Shown: in pieces, positions 35,128-43,582 of the stretch | Layout of the letters: the number at the start of each line of letters is the position of its first letter | Numbering within the stretch: position 1 is the stretch's first letter | Origin: JAFGJU01 sp964570935 | Lineage (GTDB): Bacteria; Eisenbacteria; RBG-16-71-46; JAFGJU01 | Length of the DNA: 47,534 bases | Assembly: GCA_964570935.1 (NCBI GenBank) | Contig: CAZMZP010000013.1 | Location: 1-47,534, forward strand | Reading direction: 5' to 3' | Program-made: the position numbers and the translations under genes | Notes under the pieces: generated by a model | Told to the model about the DNA's origin: nothing | The model's input: the letters and a program-made list of their open reading frames with translations, nothing else | Databases searched by the model: none

Positions 35128-35595
35128 TCAGCCTCCGCCGGCCAGCAGGATGGCCACTCTCATGCATACGTTGGCGTACACACCCGCGGCCACGTCGTCC
35201 ATCGTGACTCCCCATCCGCCCCTGAGCTCCTGGAACGACCTCGCCGGATACGGCTTCACTATGTCGAACACTCTGAAAAGGAGGAAGGCGCCGAGGATGA
35301 GAGAGAAAGGCGATACGGCGCCGTCCATGGGAAGGAAGCACAGGCTGACGAACATCCCCGCGACTTCGTCGATGACTATGGGCCTTCCGTCGTGGCCGTA
35401 CCGTTGCTCCGCTATCCCGCTCGTGTATACTGCCAGGCCGATCAGCGCCAGAGTCACCACGGCCTGGACCCACGCCACGTCGGGCATGAAAAGCCAGAAC
35501 AGTACTGCGCCCACGGCGGCGCCGAAAGTGGCCGGGACGACCGGCGCGTGTCCTACGTAAAAACAAGTCGCGATTACCTCGGATAGTCTTTTCAC
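35128..35595 (-). CDS. pgpA: Phosphatidylglycerophosphatase A
   Basis: 155 residues with four hydrophobic segments. Family motifs are IVIDEVAGMFVSL near residue 73 and LFRVFDIVKPYPARSFQ near 105. It removes phosphate from phosphatidylglycerol phosphate in the inner membrane. The GTG start overlaps the mglA stop (GTGA). Cardiolipin/PG synthesis fits a bacterial membrane, making GGGPS next door an addition and not a replacement. Confidence 0.94.
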   Translation of the reverse strand: MKRLSEVIATCFYVGHAPVVPATFGAAVGAVLFWLFMPDVAWVQAVVTLALIGLAVYTSGIAEQRYGHDGRPIVIDEVAGMFVSLCFLPMDGAVSPFSLILGAFLLFRVFDIVKPYPARSFQELRGGWGVTMDDVAAGVYANVCMRVAILLAGGG

Positions 35596-36170
35596 TGGAG
35601 CGTCCTCACTACCATCTTGCAGACAGTCTTCAGCGTGTCGGCCACGCCCCGTCCCTCGGAGGCCACCGCCTCGAACGACGGAAGGCGCGCCGGGTTCAGA
35701 GTGTCTTCCAGCTCCGCGACCGGCATCGCCGACTGCGCGTCACGTTTGTTATATTGAAAAACAAGGGGCACTCGCTCCGTGTCAGCGCCGTTGTCCACGA
35801 GGTTGACGTAGAGGTCGCGCAGGCTTTCCACGTTCGCCTCGAACCTTTCCCTTTGCGAGTCAGCCACGAACACCACGCTGTCCGCTCCTCTGAGGACAAG
35901 CCTCCTGTTGGCGCGGTAGTAGACCTGGCCCGGCACGGTGTACAGATGGAACCTCACCCTGAACGCTCCTATCTGCCCTATGTCAACCGGGAGGAAGTCG
36001 AAAAACAGAGTCCTGTCCCTGTCGGTGGAGAGGCATATCAGCTTGCCGCGGCTCTGCTGAGGCACGGTGGCGTAGACTTGCTTGATGTTGGTCGTCTTAC
36101 CACCCAGCCCGGGGCCGTAGTAAACGACCTTGCAGTTGACCTCTCTGGAAGGATAGTTGACTAGAGACAC
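35592..36170 (-). CDS. mglA: MglA-type small Ras-like GTPase
   Basis: 192 residues. P-loop GPGLGGKTT at 19-27, the altered switch region TVPGQ at 78-82 (MglA family instead of DTAGQ) and guanine-specificity NKRD at 141-144. In Myxococcus MglA sets cell polarity and drives motility; many non-motile phyla carry it too. The GTG start has no clear ribosome site. MglB, its usual activator, is encoded 176 bases upstream. Confidence 0.95.
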   Translation of the reverse strand: MSLVNYPSREVNCKVVYYGPGLGGKTTNIKQVYATVPQQSRGKLICLSTDRDRTLFFDFLPVDIGQIGAFRVRFHLYTVPGQVYYRANRRLVLRGADSVVFVADSQRERFEANVESLRDLYVNLVDNGADTERVPLVFQYNKRDAQSAMPVAELEDTLNPARLPSFEAVASEGRGVADTLKTVCKMVVRTLQ

Positions 36171-36251
36171 GGGACGCCGGTGGGTTAAAGGACGAACGAC
36201 TCAAGAAAACGACAAGGCCTCGCGGACGCGACTTCCCCCGTGGCCGCGGCG

Positions 36252-36265
36252 GGCGCCGAAGCGCC
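36252..36265 (-). other. UUCG-capped hairpin in the mglB-mglA gap
   Basis: On the minus strand GGCGC-TTCG-GCGCC, a 5-base stem closed by a TTCG tetraloop, between mglB and mglA. Such tetraloops are very stable in RNA. No T tract follows. Confidence 0.35.
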
Positions 36266-36318
36266 GAAAACGCGGCGGCAAAGGTCCGGGCGGCTCGAAC
36301 GGGCGGAGCAGCGGGCTC

Positions 36319-36335
36319 TCCGGCGCGACGCCGGA
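36319..36335 (-). other. Hairpin just after mglB
   Basis: TCCGGCG, a 3-base loop and CGCCGGA form a 7-base perfect stem about 12 bases past the mglB stop. It is terminator-like without a T tract and may attenuate mglA transcription. Confidence 0.35.
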
Positions 36336-36346
36336 AGGACCGCGCG

Positions 36347-36847
36347 CTAGCCGAACAGCTTGTCTATCCGGCTCTCGGCCTGAGCGCCGAAATCCGCTCC
36401 CACGCCCACACCCTCGAACTGTTCCTGCGGGACGTCCAGCTTCCCGAAAATGCGCGTGAAGATCTCACCCAGCGCTTCGCCGGCTTTCTCGGCCCGGAGT
36501 CTCACGAGGCCGAGAGTCGTCCTGTGGTCGTACAGCACGACGAGGATGATCCTGTCGTCGACCATGCGCTGATGGATTCCGCAGCCCATTCCCTGATGAG
36601 ACTGGCTCTTGAAGTCCGCCTCACCCAGCATGGAGGCCAGCTCCTTGCTGGCGGCCAGGTCAGCCGCGGAAAGCGCCGCGAACGACTGCGGGTCGAAGGT
36701 CGGAGCTTCCCCGACGCTGGCTATGAGACGTCCATCGCGATCGATGAGCATCGCCGTCCGGGAGTAAGAACGCGAGATGAGAGTGTAGAGGACGTCGTTC
36801 AGGGCCCAGAATTCCCGCTCGAACAACGCCCAGCTATCTCCCGCCAT
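36347..36847 (-). CDS. mglB: Roadblock/LC7 protein, MglB-like
   Basis: 166 residues from ATG 36847 (AAGGAGGG 7 bases upstream; the ATG two codons earlier is too close). One Roadblock/LC7 fold at about residues 10-120, with SRTAMLIDRDGRLIASVGE, the strand HQRMVDDRIILVVLYD and the helix GLVRLRAEKAGEALGEIF. MglB is the GTPase-activating and polarity partner of MglA. The C-terminal 35 residues extend past the fold. Confidence 0.88.
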   Translation of the reverse strand: MAGDSWALFEREFWALNDVLYTLISRSYSRTAMLIDRDGRLIASVGEAPTFDPQSFAALSAADLAASKELASMLGEADFKSQSHQGMGCGIHQRMVDDRIILVVLYDHRTTLGLVRLRAEKAGEALGEIFTRIFGKLDVPQEQFEGVGVGADFGAQAESRIDKLFG

Positions 36848-36943
36848 TGCCATCCCTCCTTCCAGAGCACGGGACCGTGTGCCCGCGTCCGGCGTTTTTA
36901 CCGCCGGCCGTCGCCTGGAGTCGAGGAATCGCCGGGACGGCTG

Positions 36944-37891
36944 CTAGGCTTTGTCCGTGGACGGCTTCTGTGGCTTCTCGCTCACCGCCAGGAGCCGCTC
37001 CCACCTTCTGTCGACTTCCGCCTGCGCCTTCGCCAGGAGCTCCTCACCCCCGGGCTTGTAGAAGTGCTTGAACCTCCCCTGACGCTTGGTCCACTCGTCG
37101 AGAGGTTTCTTTTCCGCGGGGAGCACGTTCAACTTGTACTTCCCATTTTCTACTTCATACAGCGGCCAGAAACAGGTGTCAACAGCTAGTTTTGCGATTT
37201 GTACGGTCTGGTCGGACGGGTAGTCCCAACCCACCACGCAGGGCGAAAGCACGTTCAGGAAGGACGGCCCGTCTGCGCTCAACGCCTTCTCCACTTTCGT
37301 GGTCAGGTCTCTCCAGTGCGCGGACGTCGTCTGGGCGACGTACGGTATGCCGTGCGCAACCACGATGGCGGTCAAGTCCTTGTTGAACTGCTGCTTTCCC
37401 TTGATGCACTCCCCCACCGGACAGGTCGTCGTGTTGGCCGAGAAAGGCGTCGCGCCCGAGCGCTGCACGCCCGTGTTCATGTACGCCTGGTTGTCGTAGC
37501 ACACATACATCATTTTGTGACCGCGCTCCAGCGCGCCGCTCAGGGCCTGGATGCCTATGTCGTACGTCCCTCCGTCTCCGCCGAAGGCGATGAACTTGAG
37601 GTCCTTCTTCACCGTGCCCTGGTTCCTGAAGCTCGTGTAGGCGGTCTCCACCCCGCTGATGGTGGCAGCCACGTTCTCGAAGGCGCTGTGGATGAACGGC
37701 ACGCGCCAGGCCGTGTACGGGAATATCGTGGTGGTCACTTCCAGGCAGCCCGTGGCGCAGCCCACCACCACGTCCTTTCCCGCGACGAGCAGTATCTGCC
37801 TGACTATCGACGTCATCGCGCAGCCCGCGCACGCCCTGTGCCCACCACTCAGGAGGTCATCGCGACTAGCAAGTTCTTTCAACGTAGCCAT
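36944..37891 (-). CDS. porB: Pyruvate:ferredoxin oxidoreductase, beta subunit
   Basis: 315 residues. It binds thiamine diphosphate through GDGGTYDIG (105-113) and carries one [4Fe-4S] cluster, with ligands Cys21, Cys24, Cys49 and Cys218. It works with the alpha, gamma and delta subunits encoded upstream. The reaction is pyruvate and CoA to acetyl-CoA and CO2 with reduced ferredoxin, or the reverse. CGGAG precedes the ATG. It is the last gene of porGDAB. Confidence 0.93.
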   Translation of the reverse strand: MATLKELASRDDLLSGGHRACAGCAMTSIVRQILLVAGKDVVVGCATGCLEVTTTIFPYTAWRVPFIHSAFENVAATISGVETAYTSFRNQGTVKKDLKFIAFGGDGGTYDIGIQALSGALERGHKMMYVCYDNQAYMNTGVQRSGATPFSANTTTCPVGECIKGKQQFNKDLTAIVVAHGIPYVAQTTSAHWRDLTTKVEKALSADGPSFLNVLSPCVVGWDYPSDQTVQIAKLAVDTCFWPLYEVENGKYKLNVLPAEKKPLDEWTKRQGRFKHFYKPGGEELLAKAQAEVDRRWERLLAVSEKPQKPSTDKA

Positions 37892-37931
37892 GTTTTTCTC
37901 CGTTTTCTGTCGACGCGCGGCGCCGGCATGC

Positions 37932-39110
37932 CTATTCCCTCACGTTGAGGAAGCGGACGCTGTCGACCTGCTTCCCTTCCCGCGCGACTGTTTCCATGTC
38001 ACCGTAAAGACCCCTGATCTCCTCGAAGGTCGTGTCCCTTCCACCCAGGCCGTAGACGTAGTTGACTATCGGGATGTTCACTCCGGCCCCGTAGCAGGCG
38101 GCGCGGGTCTCGCCGAACACCGGCCCGCCGAACGCGCCGAACGAGAGCGAGCGGTCCATGACCGCCAGGGCCTTGAGGCTCCTGACAGTCTGAACGATCT
38201 CGTTCACCGGGAAGGGTCTGAACACTCTCAGCTTTATGAGCCCCGCCTTCTTGCCCTGCTCCCTGAGCTCGTCCACGACGCCCCGCGCGGTTCCCACGGT
38301 CGAACCCAGAGCCATCACGGCGATTTCTGCGCCGTCCATCCTGTAGGCCTCCAGCACGTCGAAGGGCCGGCCGACCAGCTTCTCATACTGCTTGCTCACG
38401 TCCTTGACCACCGGCTTGGCCTTCTCCATGGCCTCAAACTGGATCCTCTTGTGCTCGAAATAGTAGTCGTGGAAATCCAGCGGCCCGAACGTCATGGGCC
38501 TGTCGCTCCTCAGGAGCGAGTATTTCGGCACGTACTCGCCCGCGAAGCGCTTGACCACCTCGTCGTCCAGGATCTCCACGCGCTCCACGGTGTGGCTCGT
38601 GATGAAACCGTCCAAACACACCATCACTGGAAGCAGCACGTCCGGATGCTCCGCGATCTTCATCGCCTGGATGGCGTTGTCGTAGGCCTCCTGCGAATTC
38701 TCGGAGAAGATGTGTATCCATCCCGCGTCCCTTGCGCCCATGGAGTCGCTGTGGTCGCAGTGGATGTTGATGGGACCGCTCAAGGCGCGGTTCACGACTC
38801 CCATCACTATGGGGCAGCGGTACGAGGCCGCTATGTACAGCATCTCCCACATCAGGGCGAGCCCGTTCGCGGACGTGGCCGTCATGACCCTGCCGCCGGC
38901 AACCGAGGCCCCGATGCACGCGCTCATGGCGCTGTGCTCCGACTCCGCGAGCACGAGTTCCGTCTTCACCTTCCCGTCCGCGGCGAACGAGGCGAACTTC
39001 TCCATCAGCTCGGTCTGCGGCGTGATGGGATACGCGGCGCACACGTCGGGGTTGAGCTGCCGCATCGCCTCGGCCACGGCTTCGTTTCCTGTCAAACCTG
39101 CTATTCTCAC
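37932..39110 (-). CDS. porA: Pyruvate:ferredoxin oxidoreductase, alpha subunit
   Basis: 392 residues. AYPITPQTELMEKFA near residue 35 and ESEHSAMSACIGASVAGGRVMTATSANGLALM near 56 are the PorA pyrimidine-binding blocks. VMDRSLSFGAFGG near 317 is the C-terminal family motif. The GTG start follows GGAGGAATGAA. I favour pyruvate over 2-oxoglutarate because of the four-subunit order, but a related 2-oxoacid is possible. Confidence 0.92.
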   Translation of the reverse strand: MRIAGLTGNEAVAEAMRQLNPDVCAAYPITPQTELMEKFASFAADGKVKTELVLAESEHSAMSACIGASVAGGRVMTATSANGLALMWEMLYIAASYRCPIVMGVVNRALSGPINIHCDHSDSMGARDAGWIHIFSENSQEAYDNAIQAMKIAEHPDVLLPVMVCLDGFITSHTVERVEILDDEVVKRFAGEYVPKYSLLRSDRPMTFGPLDFHDYYFEHKRIQFEAMEKAKPVVKDVSKQYEKLVGRPFDVLEAYRMDGAEIAVMALGSTVGTARGVVDELREQGKKAGLIKLRVFRPFPVNEIVQTVRSLKALAVMDRSLSFGAFGGPVFGETRAACYGAGVNIPIVNYVYGLGGRDTTFEEIRGLYGDMETVAREGKQVDSVRFLNVRE

Positions 39111-39186
39111 TTCATTCCTCCGTATCGGTCCGAGCCCGCCGACTGCCCCCGGCGCTGCGGCGCCGGGCGCCCGGGCCCGCGCTCAT

Positions 39187-39492
39187 TTATCCGAGGTCGC
39201 ACTCGCTCTCGGGCTTCATGTGGATGGCCTTGCCCTTGACCGGGCACTCGGCGGCGCATATGCCGCACCCCTTGCAGTGCTCGAGGTCGATGCCCACCAT
39301 CTTTCCGTCCTTGAGCTGTATCGAGCTGTCGGGGCAGTATATCCAGCACATAAGACAGCTGGTGCACTTCGACTCGTCCCATATGGGCCGGTCGCTTCGC
39401 CACGAGCCGGTCTCGAACTGGTCCGCGTTGCCGGCCTCCTGGATTATCCCGGCCATCGTGAGGTCTTTCCACCCTGGTTGTTTCTTGCTCAT
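39187..39492 (-). CDS. porD: Pyruvate:ferredoxin oxidoreductase, delta (ferredoxin) subunit
   Basis: 101 residues from ATG 39492, which overlaps the porG stop (ATGA). Two [4Fe-4S] motifs are clear: CTSCLMCWIYCP (Cys43, 46, 49, 53) and CKGCGICAAECP (from Cys73). It passes electrons from the TPP site to ferredoxin. The longer frame to 39630 is an antisense-like extension inside porG. Confidence 0.93.
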   Translation of the reverse strand: MSKKQPGWKDLTMAGIIQEAGNADQFETGSWRSDRPIWDESKCTSCLMCWIYCPDSSIQLKDGKMVGIDLEHCKGCGICAAECPVKGKAIHMKPESECDLG

Positions 39493-40061
39493 TCGCCCTT
39501 CACCTCCGCGTAGGCTCTCCGGATGGCCTCGACGTTCTTGTCGGCGACGGCCTTGCCGTATTTCTTCTCGAATATCTTGCCGCCCTGCTTGATGAGCGTG
39601 TCCAGCTTGAGCACGCCGGACGCCTTGCATAGGGCGCCCATCATGGCCGTGTTGGGGACCGGACGGCCCAGGACTTCACGTGATATCTTGGTCGCATCCA
39701 CGGTGAACACCTTCCCGCCGTTCATCTTGAGCTTTGCCCTCGCGACGGACGGGTCGCACGGAGTGTTGATGATACAGATCCCTTCCTTGCCCAGCCCCGC
39801 GCAGACGTCAATTTTACGGATGAGAGTGTCGTCCACTACGAGCACCACGTTCGGCTCCGCGATGGGACAGTGGAGGTCAATCCGCTCGTCGCTTATCCTG
39901 TTGAACCCCCTGATCGGAGCCCCCCTGCGCTCGGGGCCGTAGTCGGGAAAGCCTTGGGCCCATTTTCCCTCCTCGAGCGCGCACTCGGCGAGGAGAGAGG
40001 AAGCCACCTTGACACCCTGGCCTCCTCTTCCGTGCCACCTGATTTGTGTAACGTTCTTCAT
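39489..40061 (-). CDS. porG: Pyruvate:ferredoxin oxidoreductase, gamma subunit
   Basis: 190 residues. IRWHGRGGQGVKVASSLLAECAL at the N-terminus and GFPDYGPERRGAPIRGFNRIS near residue 38 are the POR gamma-domain motifs. It is first in the operon. AAGGAG precedes the ATG, and a promoter is seen at 40154-40183. Confidence 0.94.
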   Translation of the reverse strand: MKNVTQIRWHGRGGQGVKVASSLLAECALEEGKWAQGFPDYGPERRGAPIRGFNRISDERIDLHCPIAEPNVVLVVDDTLIRKIDVCAGLGKEGICIINTPCDPSVARAKLKMNGGKVFTVDATKISREVLGRPVPNTAMMGALCKASGVLKLDTLIKQGGKIFEKKYGKAVADKNVEAIRRAYAEVKGE

Positions 40062-40153
40062 GCCAACTCCTTATGAAATCGGAACCGGCCCGGGTCGCCG
40101 CCGATCGGCGCGCCCTCCAGTCCCGGCTATACAGCGAAAAAGACTAGCGTTCC

Positions 40154-40183
40154 AGTCTATCAGGCGGGAAAGGGGGGGGTCAA
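40154..40183 (-). promoter_or_regulatory. Sigma70-like promoter of porGDAB
   Basis: Minus strand TTGACC (40183-40178), 18 bases including a run of C, then TAGACT (40159-40154). The transcript would have a leader of about 85 bases before porG. Confidence 0.6.
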
Positions 40184-40268
40184 GGCAAATCCGGGCGGCG
40201 GGCCGGGGTGGACGCGGGTCACGTGGTACCGGCACCTGTTCGCCCCCGGAAGGCGCCGGCACAGCCGG

Positions 40269-40985
40269 TCACCTGTAGAGGGTCTTCATGGCGCCCCACG
40301 TCGTGGCCTCGACGGGTGTGAAGCCACAGAAGTACTCCGCCATGTGTTGAAAGTAGCATTCGGACGGGTCGTAGACTGTCCCGCCCCAGGCAACACAGCC
40401 GTCGATCTCGGTGCTGTAGTCATACTCCATGGAGCAGTTGATGACCTTCAGGAAGCCCAGGCTGGAGTTCTCCACAATCCGAAAATACGTGCGTTCCGTG
40501 TTGGGAGAGAGGTTTACGTATTTCAGATAACCGGGATGGTCGTGCCAATCGTGACAGGCACCGGCACTGGTTACCATGATATCTGCGGCGCCACCCCCGT
40601 AGCCGACCAGGAAGCCGGGACATGCATTGAAACTCATGTACAGCGCAGGCTGGCCGGTATGGATGACACCAAAGCAGAGTCCGGCGTAGCCACCGTACTG
40701 AAAGCACTGGGGACCAACGGTGGGACATGTCGGATTGTCCAGTCTACCGACGTGGATAGCCAGGAACCCGTATCCGTAGGGCGACTTGGCCGCACTGCAC
40801 GGAAGATAGATTGGGTAGGTGTTCTCCGGGTGCGTGCAGACGTAATCCGGCAGAGTGTCCGTGGGGTCCTGCTCGAAACCGTAGATTTCGAGATACAGCG
40901 TGGGCTGCAGATTCCCCGCCAACAGCGGAGCCGAGAACACAAGAGCCGGGAGCATAATGGAAAGAATCGCGGCACAGCTTCTCAT
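40269..40985 (-). CDS. Secreted protein of unknown function with Trp-Gly C-terminal tail
   Basis: 238 residues from ATG 40985 (AGGAGG 8 bases upstream; the ATG at 40991 is too close). A Sec signal peptide ends near LLAG (residue 24). The mature part has about a dozen Cys, many Tyr/Gly and no transmembrane helix. The extreme C-terminus reads VEATTWGAMKTLYR. No family is recognised. Base composition is nearer 50-55 percent GC in sampled lines, below its neighbours, hinting at a fast-evolving or acquired gene. It has its own promoter (41053-41058). The tail might be a sorting or anchoring signal, but this is not shown. Confidence 0.75.
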   Translation of the reverse strand: MRSCAAILSIMLPALVFSAPLLAGNLQPTLYLEIYGFEQDPTDTLPDYVCTHPENTYPIYLPCSAAKSPYGYGFLAIHVGRLDNPTCPTVGPQCFQYGGYAGLCFGVIHTGQPALYMSFNACPGFLVGYGGGAADIMVTSAGACHDWHDHPGYLKYVNLSPNTERTYFRIVENSSLGFLKVINCSMEYDYSTEIDGCVAWGGTVYDPSECYFQHMAEYFCGFTPVEATTWGAMKTLYR

Positions 40986-41025
40986 GACCATCGCCTCCTC
41001 GCTGCGGGGTGCAGCGGGATACGGA

Positions 41026-41054
41026 TTGACCTGTCAGACATTGCCTATTATTAT
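41026..41054 (+). promoter_or_regulatory. Sigma70-like promoter of the DUF438 gene
   Basis: TTGACC at 41026-41031, 17 bases and TATTAT at 41049-41054, the best promoter match in the window. Its -10 overlaps the -10 of the divergent secreted-protein gene. Confidence 0.65.
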
Positions 41055-41058
41055 CATA
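41053..41058 (-). promoter_or_regulatory. Extended -10 promoter of the secreted-protein gene
   Basis: TATGAT with an upstream TG (TGGTATGAT) on the minus strand, about 65 bases before the chosen ATG. No -35 is seen. It shares bases 41053-41054 with the opposite promoter, so the two should compete. Confidence 0.5.
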
Positions 41059-41160
41059 CCACAATCCGCTGGAGACATACATCACCGAACTCCGGCCCAC
41101 ACAGGCCGTTGAGGCGTCCGTCGGAACGGCGATTCCGGCGCCGGCAAAGGAGGAAGGACA

Positions 41161-42495
41161 GTGAGCAAGTTCACGGGGAATCCGGAGGACAGGAAGAAGG
41201 CGTTGAAGGACCTCATCAGGAGGCTACACGAGGGCGCCGACCCGCAGGAGATGAAAGACCGGTTTGAGGAGGTCGTGGGAAGAACCTCCGCGGAGGAACT
41301 GGCCAAGATCGAAGAAGAGATGATAAAGGAAGGCATGGCGCGCGAGGAGGTCCATCGGCTCTGCGACGTCCACCTGGCAGTGTTCAAGGAGGCCCTTGAG
41401 AAAGACAAATCCATCGCGCCTCCGGGACATCCGGTGCACATACTGATGAAGGAGCACGCCCTGCTGCTGGAGTACGCGGCTCACCTGAGGGACCTCACCG
41501 GCGGCGCGCCGACGAAGAGCCTTGCCGCGGTCTGCGGGTGCGCGGCCTGCAGTGCGTTCGAGGCCGGCTCAGGAGGCAAGGGGGCGGCCGGCTCCGGGCC
41601 GTCTCCGCAAGAGAAGGCCATGGAACAGCTGAGGCACATAGTCACGCATCTCAAGGCCTCCCAGAACCACTACGTTCGCGAGGAGAACGTGCTTTTTCCG
41701 TACCTCGAGAAGCACGGCGTCACCGAGCCGCCGGCGATCATGTGGATGGAGCACAACAAGATCAGGGGAATCGAGAAGCAGCTCTACGAGGCGCTGGACG
41801 CGGGAGCGACGCTGGCCAATCCGCAGGGTCAGAAGCAGCTCAAGGACATCGCCATCGCGCTTCTGGAAACGCTTTCCAGCCACTTCTACAAAGAGAACAA
41901 CATCCTCTTCCCCACGGCCATGAAGGTCATCACGAATCAGGAATGGCCGGAGGCGAGGCGCCAGTTCGACGACATCGGCTATTGCTGTTTCACGCCCGAG
42001 GCGGCGACCGTCCCGGTGAGTGCGGCGGGAGCCGGGGCTGGTGCCACGGCGTCAACGACCACAGCCGCGCCCGCGGCTCGCGGTATCGTGGAGGACGCCA
42101 TTCTGTTCGAGACCGGCAACATCCCGCGCGAGTCGTTGGAGGCGCTGCTCAACACCATCCCGGTGGAGTTGACGTTCGTTGACGCGGAGGACACGGTCAG
42201 GTTCTACAGCGTGCCCAAGGACCCCATCTTTCCCAGGACCAAGGCCATCATCGGGAGGAAGGTCCAGCTGTGCCATCCGCAGAGCAGCGTTCACGTGGTC
42301 AATCAACTTGTGGCCGAGATGAAGAGCGGAAAGCGCGACGTGGCGGAGTTCTGGATGCAGCGCGGCGAGAGCACTGTCCACATCCGGTATTTCGCGGTGC
42401 GCGACAAGGCCGGGAAGTACGTTGGGTGCCTCGAGGTCACGCAGGACATCACCGCGCTGAAGAAGCTGACCGGAGAAAAGCGGCTGATGGACTAA
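41161..42495 (+). CDS. DUF438-hemerythrin-PAS protein
   Basis: 444 residues. DUF438 (about 8-75), a hemerythrin-like HHE domain (85-255) with HPVHILMKEH, NHYVREENVLFP and HFYKENNILFP supplying di-iron ligands, an Ala/Thr linker (280-308) and a C-terminal PAS domain (315-435) with IPVELTFVDAEDTVRFYS and the end EVTQDITALK. Between HHE helices 1 and 2 is an insert with Cys125, Cys127 and Cys130. The family is linked to oxygen, NO or iron-sulfur redox sensing. No output domain is seen. GTG start after AAAGGAGGAAGG. Confidence 0.92.
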   Translation: MSKFTGNPEDRKKALKDLIRRLHEGADPQEMKDRFEEVVGRTSAEELAKIEEEMIKEGMAREEVHRLCDVHLAVFKEALEKDKSIAPPGHPVHILMKEHALLLEYAAHLRDLTGGAPTKSLAAVCGCAACSAFEAGSGGKGAAGSGPSPQEKAMEQLRHIVTHLKASQNHYVREENVLFPYLEKHGVTEPPAIMWMEHNKIRGIEKQLYEALDAGATLANPQGQKQLKDIAIALLETLSSHFYKENNILFPTAMKVITNQEWPEARRQFDDIGYCCFTPEAATVPVSAAGAGAGATASTTTAAPAARGIVEDAILFETGNIPRESLEALLNTIPVELTFVDAEDTVRFYSVPKDPIFPRTKAIIGRKVQLCHPQSSVHVVNQLVAEMKSGKRDVAEFWMQRGESTVHIRYFAVRDKAGKYVGCLEVTQDITALKKLTGEKRLMD

Positions 42496-42567
42496 CGGCG
42501 GGGCGCCGCGGTGGGGCGCTGAGGCGCGCCACGCTACCGCCACTGTGAGTCGTGGCCGGCCCCTGGG

Positions 42568-43173
42568 CTAGATCTCTTTCCTTCCCTCGAACGCCTTGGC
42601 CAGGGTCTGCTCGTCGCAGAACTCTATGTCCGACCCCGCCGGCAGCCCCCGCGCTATGCGGGTCACCCTCACTTCGTAGGGCTTGAGGACCTGGCTCAGG
42701 TAGACCGCGGTGGTCTCGCCCTGGACCGTGGAGTTCGTGGCGATGATGACCTCGTCCGGCTTCTCTTCCGAGACTCTCCGCACTAGCTCGCTGATGCGGA
42801 GCTCGTCCGGGCCCACGCCGTCCAGCGGCGAGATGGCGCCCAGGAGCACGTGGTAGAGCCCGCGATACTGCCCGGACTTCTCCACGGCCATGATGTCGGA
42901 CGGCTGCTCCACCACGCAGATGGCGCGGGTCTCCCGTCGCCCGTCGTTGCAGATCGAGCACTTCTGGGCCTCGGCGATGTTGCCGCACACCGCGCAGTAG
43001 CCGACGTTGTCCTTCACGTCCATGATGGCCGTGGCGAATCGCTGCGCGTCGTGCCTGGGCATCTTGAGAACGTAGAGCATGATTCTCTGCGCGGATTTCC
43101 GCCCGATGCCCGGGAGTTTACCGAATTCTTCTATGAGCCGCTCAACCGACTCCGAGCCGAATTTCATGCTCAT
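42568..43173 (-). CDS. recR: Recombination protein RecR
   Basis: 201 residues. Helix-hairpin-helix LPGIGRKSAQRIMLY, zinc finger CAVCGNIAEAQKCSIC near residue 57, and a Toprim domain with VVEQPSDIMAVE. It loads RecA at gaps with RecF/RecO. ATG 43173 was chosen (GGAG 7 bases upstream); the frame to 43263 is a non-homologous extension. It follows ybaB and dnaX as in most bacteria. Confidence 0.96.
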   Translation of the reverse strand: MSMKFGSESVERLIEEFGKLPGIGRKSAQRIMLYVLKMPRHDAQRFATAIMDVKDNVGYCAVCGNIAEAQKCSICNDGRRETRAICVVEQPSDIMAVEKSGQYRGLYHVLLGAISPLDGVGPDELRISELVRRVSEEKPDEVIIATNSTVQGETTAVYLSQVLKPYEVRVTRIARGLPAGSDIEFCDEQTLAKAFEGRKEI

Positions 43174-43234
43174 GAAAAGTCTCCGTCTGTGAGTTCTTGA
43201 AGGCGTTCTCGCCAGTCGCGCGATGCGGCGTCGC

Positions 43235-43546
43235 TCAGAACATCCCGGGCGGCACCAGCCCACCCGTCAGCTTCGCGACCTCGCTTTTCGCCAGCTCGTC
43301 CGCCCGCTTCCGCGCCTCATTCACGGCGGCCAGGATGAGGTCCTCCAGCATTTCGACGTCGTCCTTGCTGACCACCTCCGGGTCGATCTTGATGGAGATA
43401 ATCTCCTGCTTGCCGTTGGCGACCACCTTGACCATCCCGCCGCCCGACGTCGCCTCGACCGTCTTCCCGGCAAGCTCCTCCTGAATCTGGGCGAACTTCT
43501 CCTGGATCTTCTGGGCCTGCTTCATGATTCCTGCAAGGTTCTTCAT
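43235..43546 (-). CDS. ybaB: YbaB/EbfC nucleoid-associated protein
   Basis: 103 residues starting MKNLAGIMKQAQKIQEKFAQ, with VEATSGGGMVKVVANGKQEI in the middle, the usual YbaB pattern. It is a small dimeric DNA-binding protein. ATG 43546 follows GGAGG by 5 bases and is preferred to the frame start at 43570. Part of the dnaX-ybaB-recR operon. Confidence 0.95.
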   Translation of the reverse strand: MKNLAGIMKQAQKIQEKFAQIQEELAGKTVEATSGGGMVKVVANGKQEIISIKIDPEVVSKDDVEMLEDLILAAVNEARKRADELAKSEVAKLTGGLVPPGMF

Positions 43547-43582
43547 GTTGTCCTCCGGCGGTCCAAACACAGTGGGGCGCCT

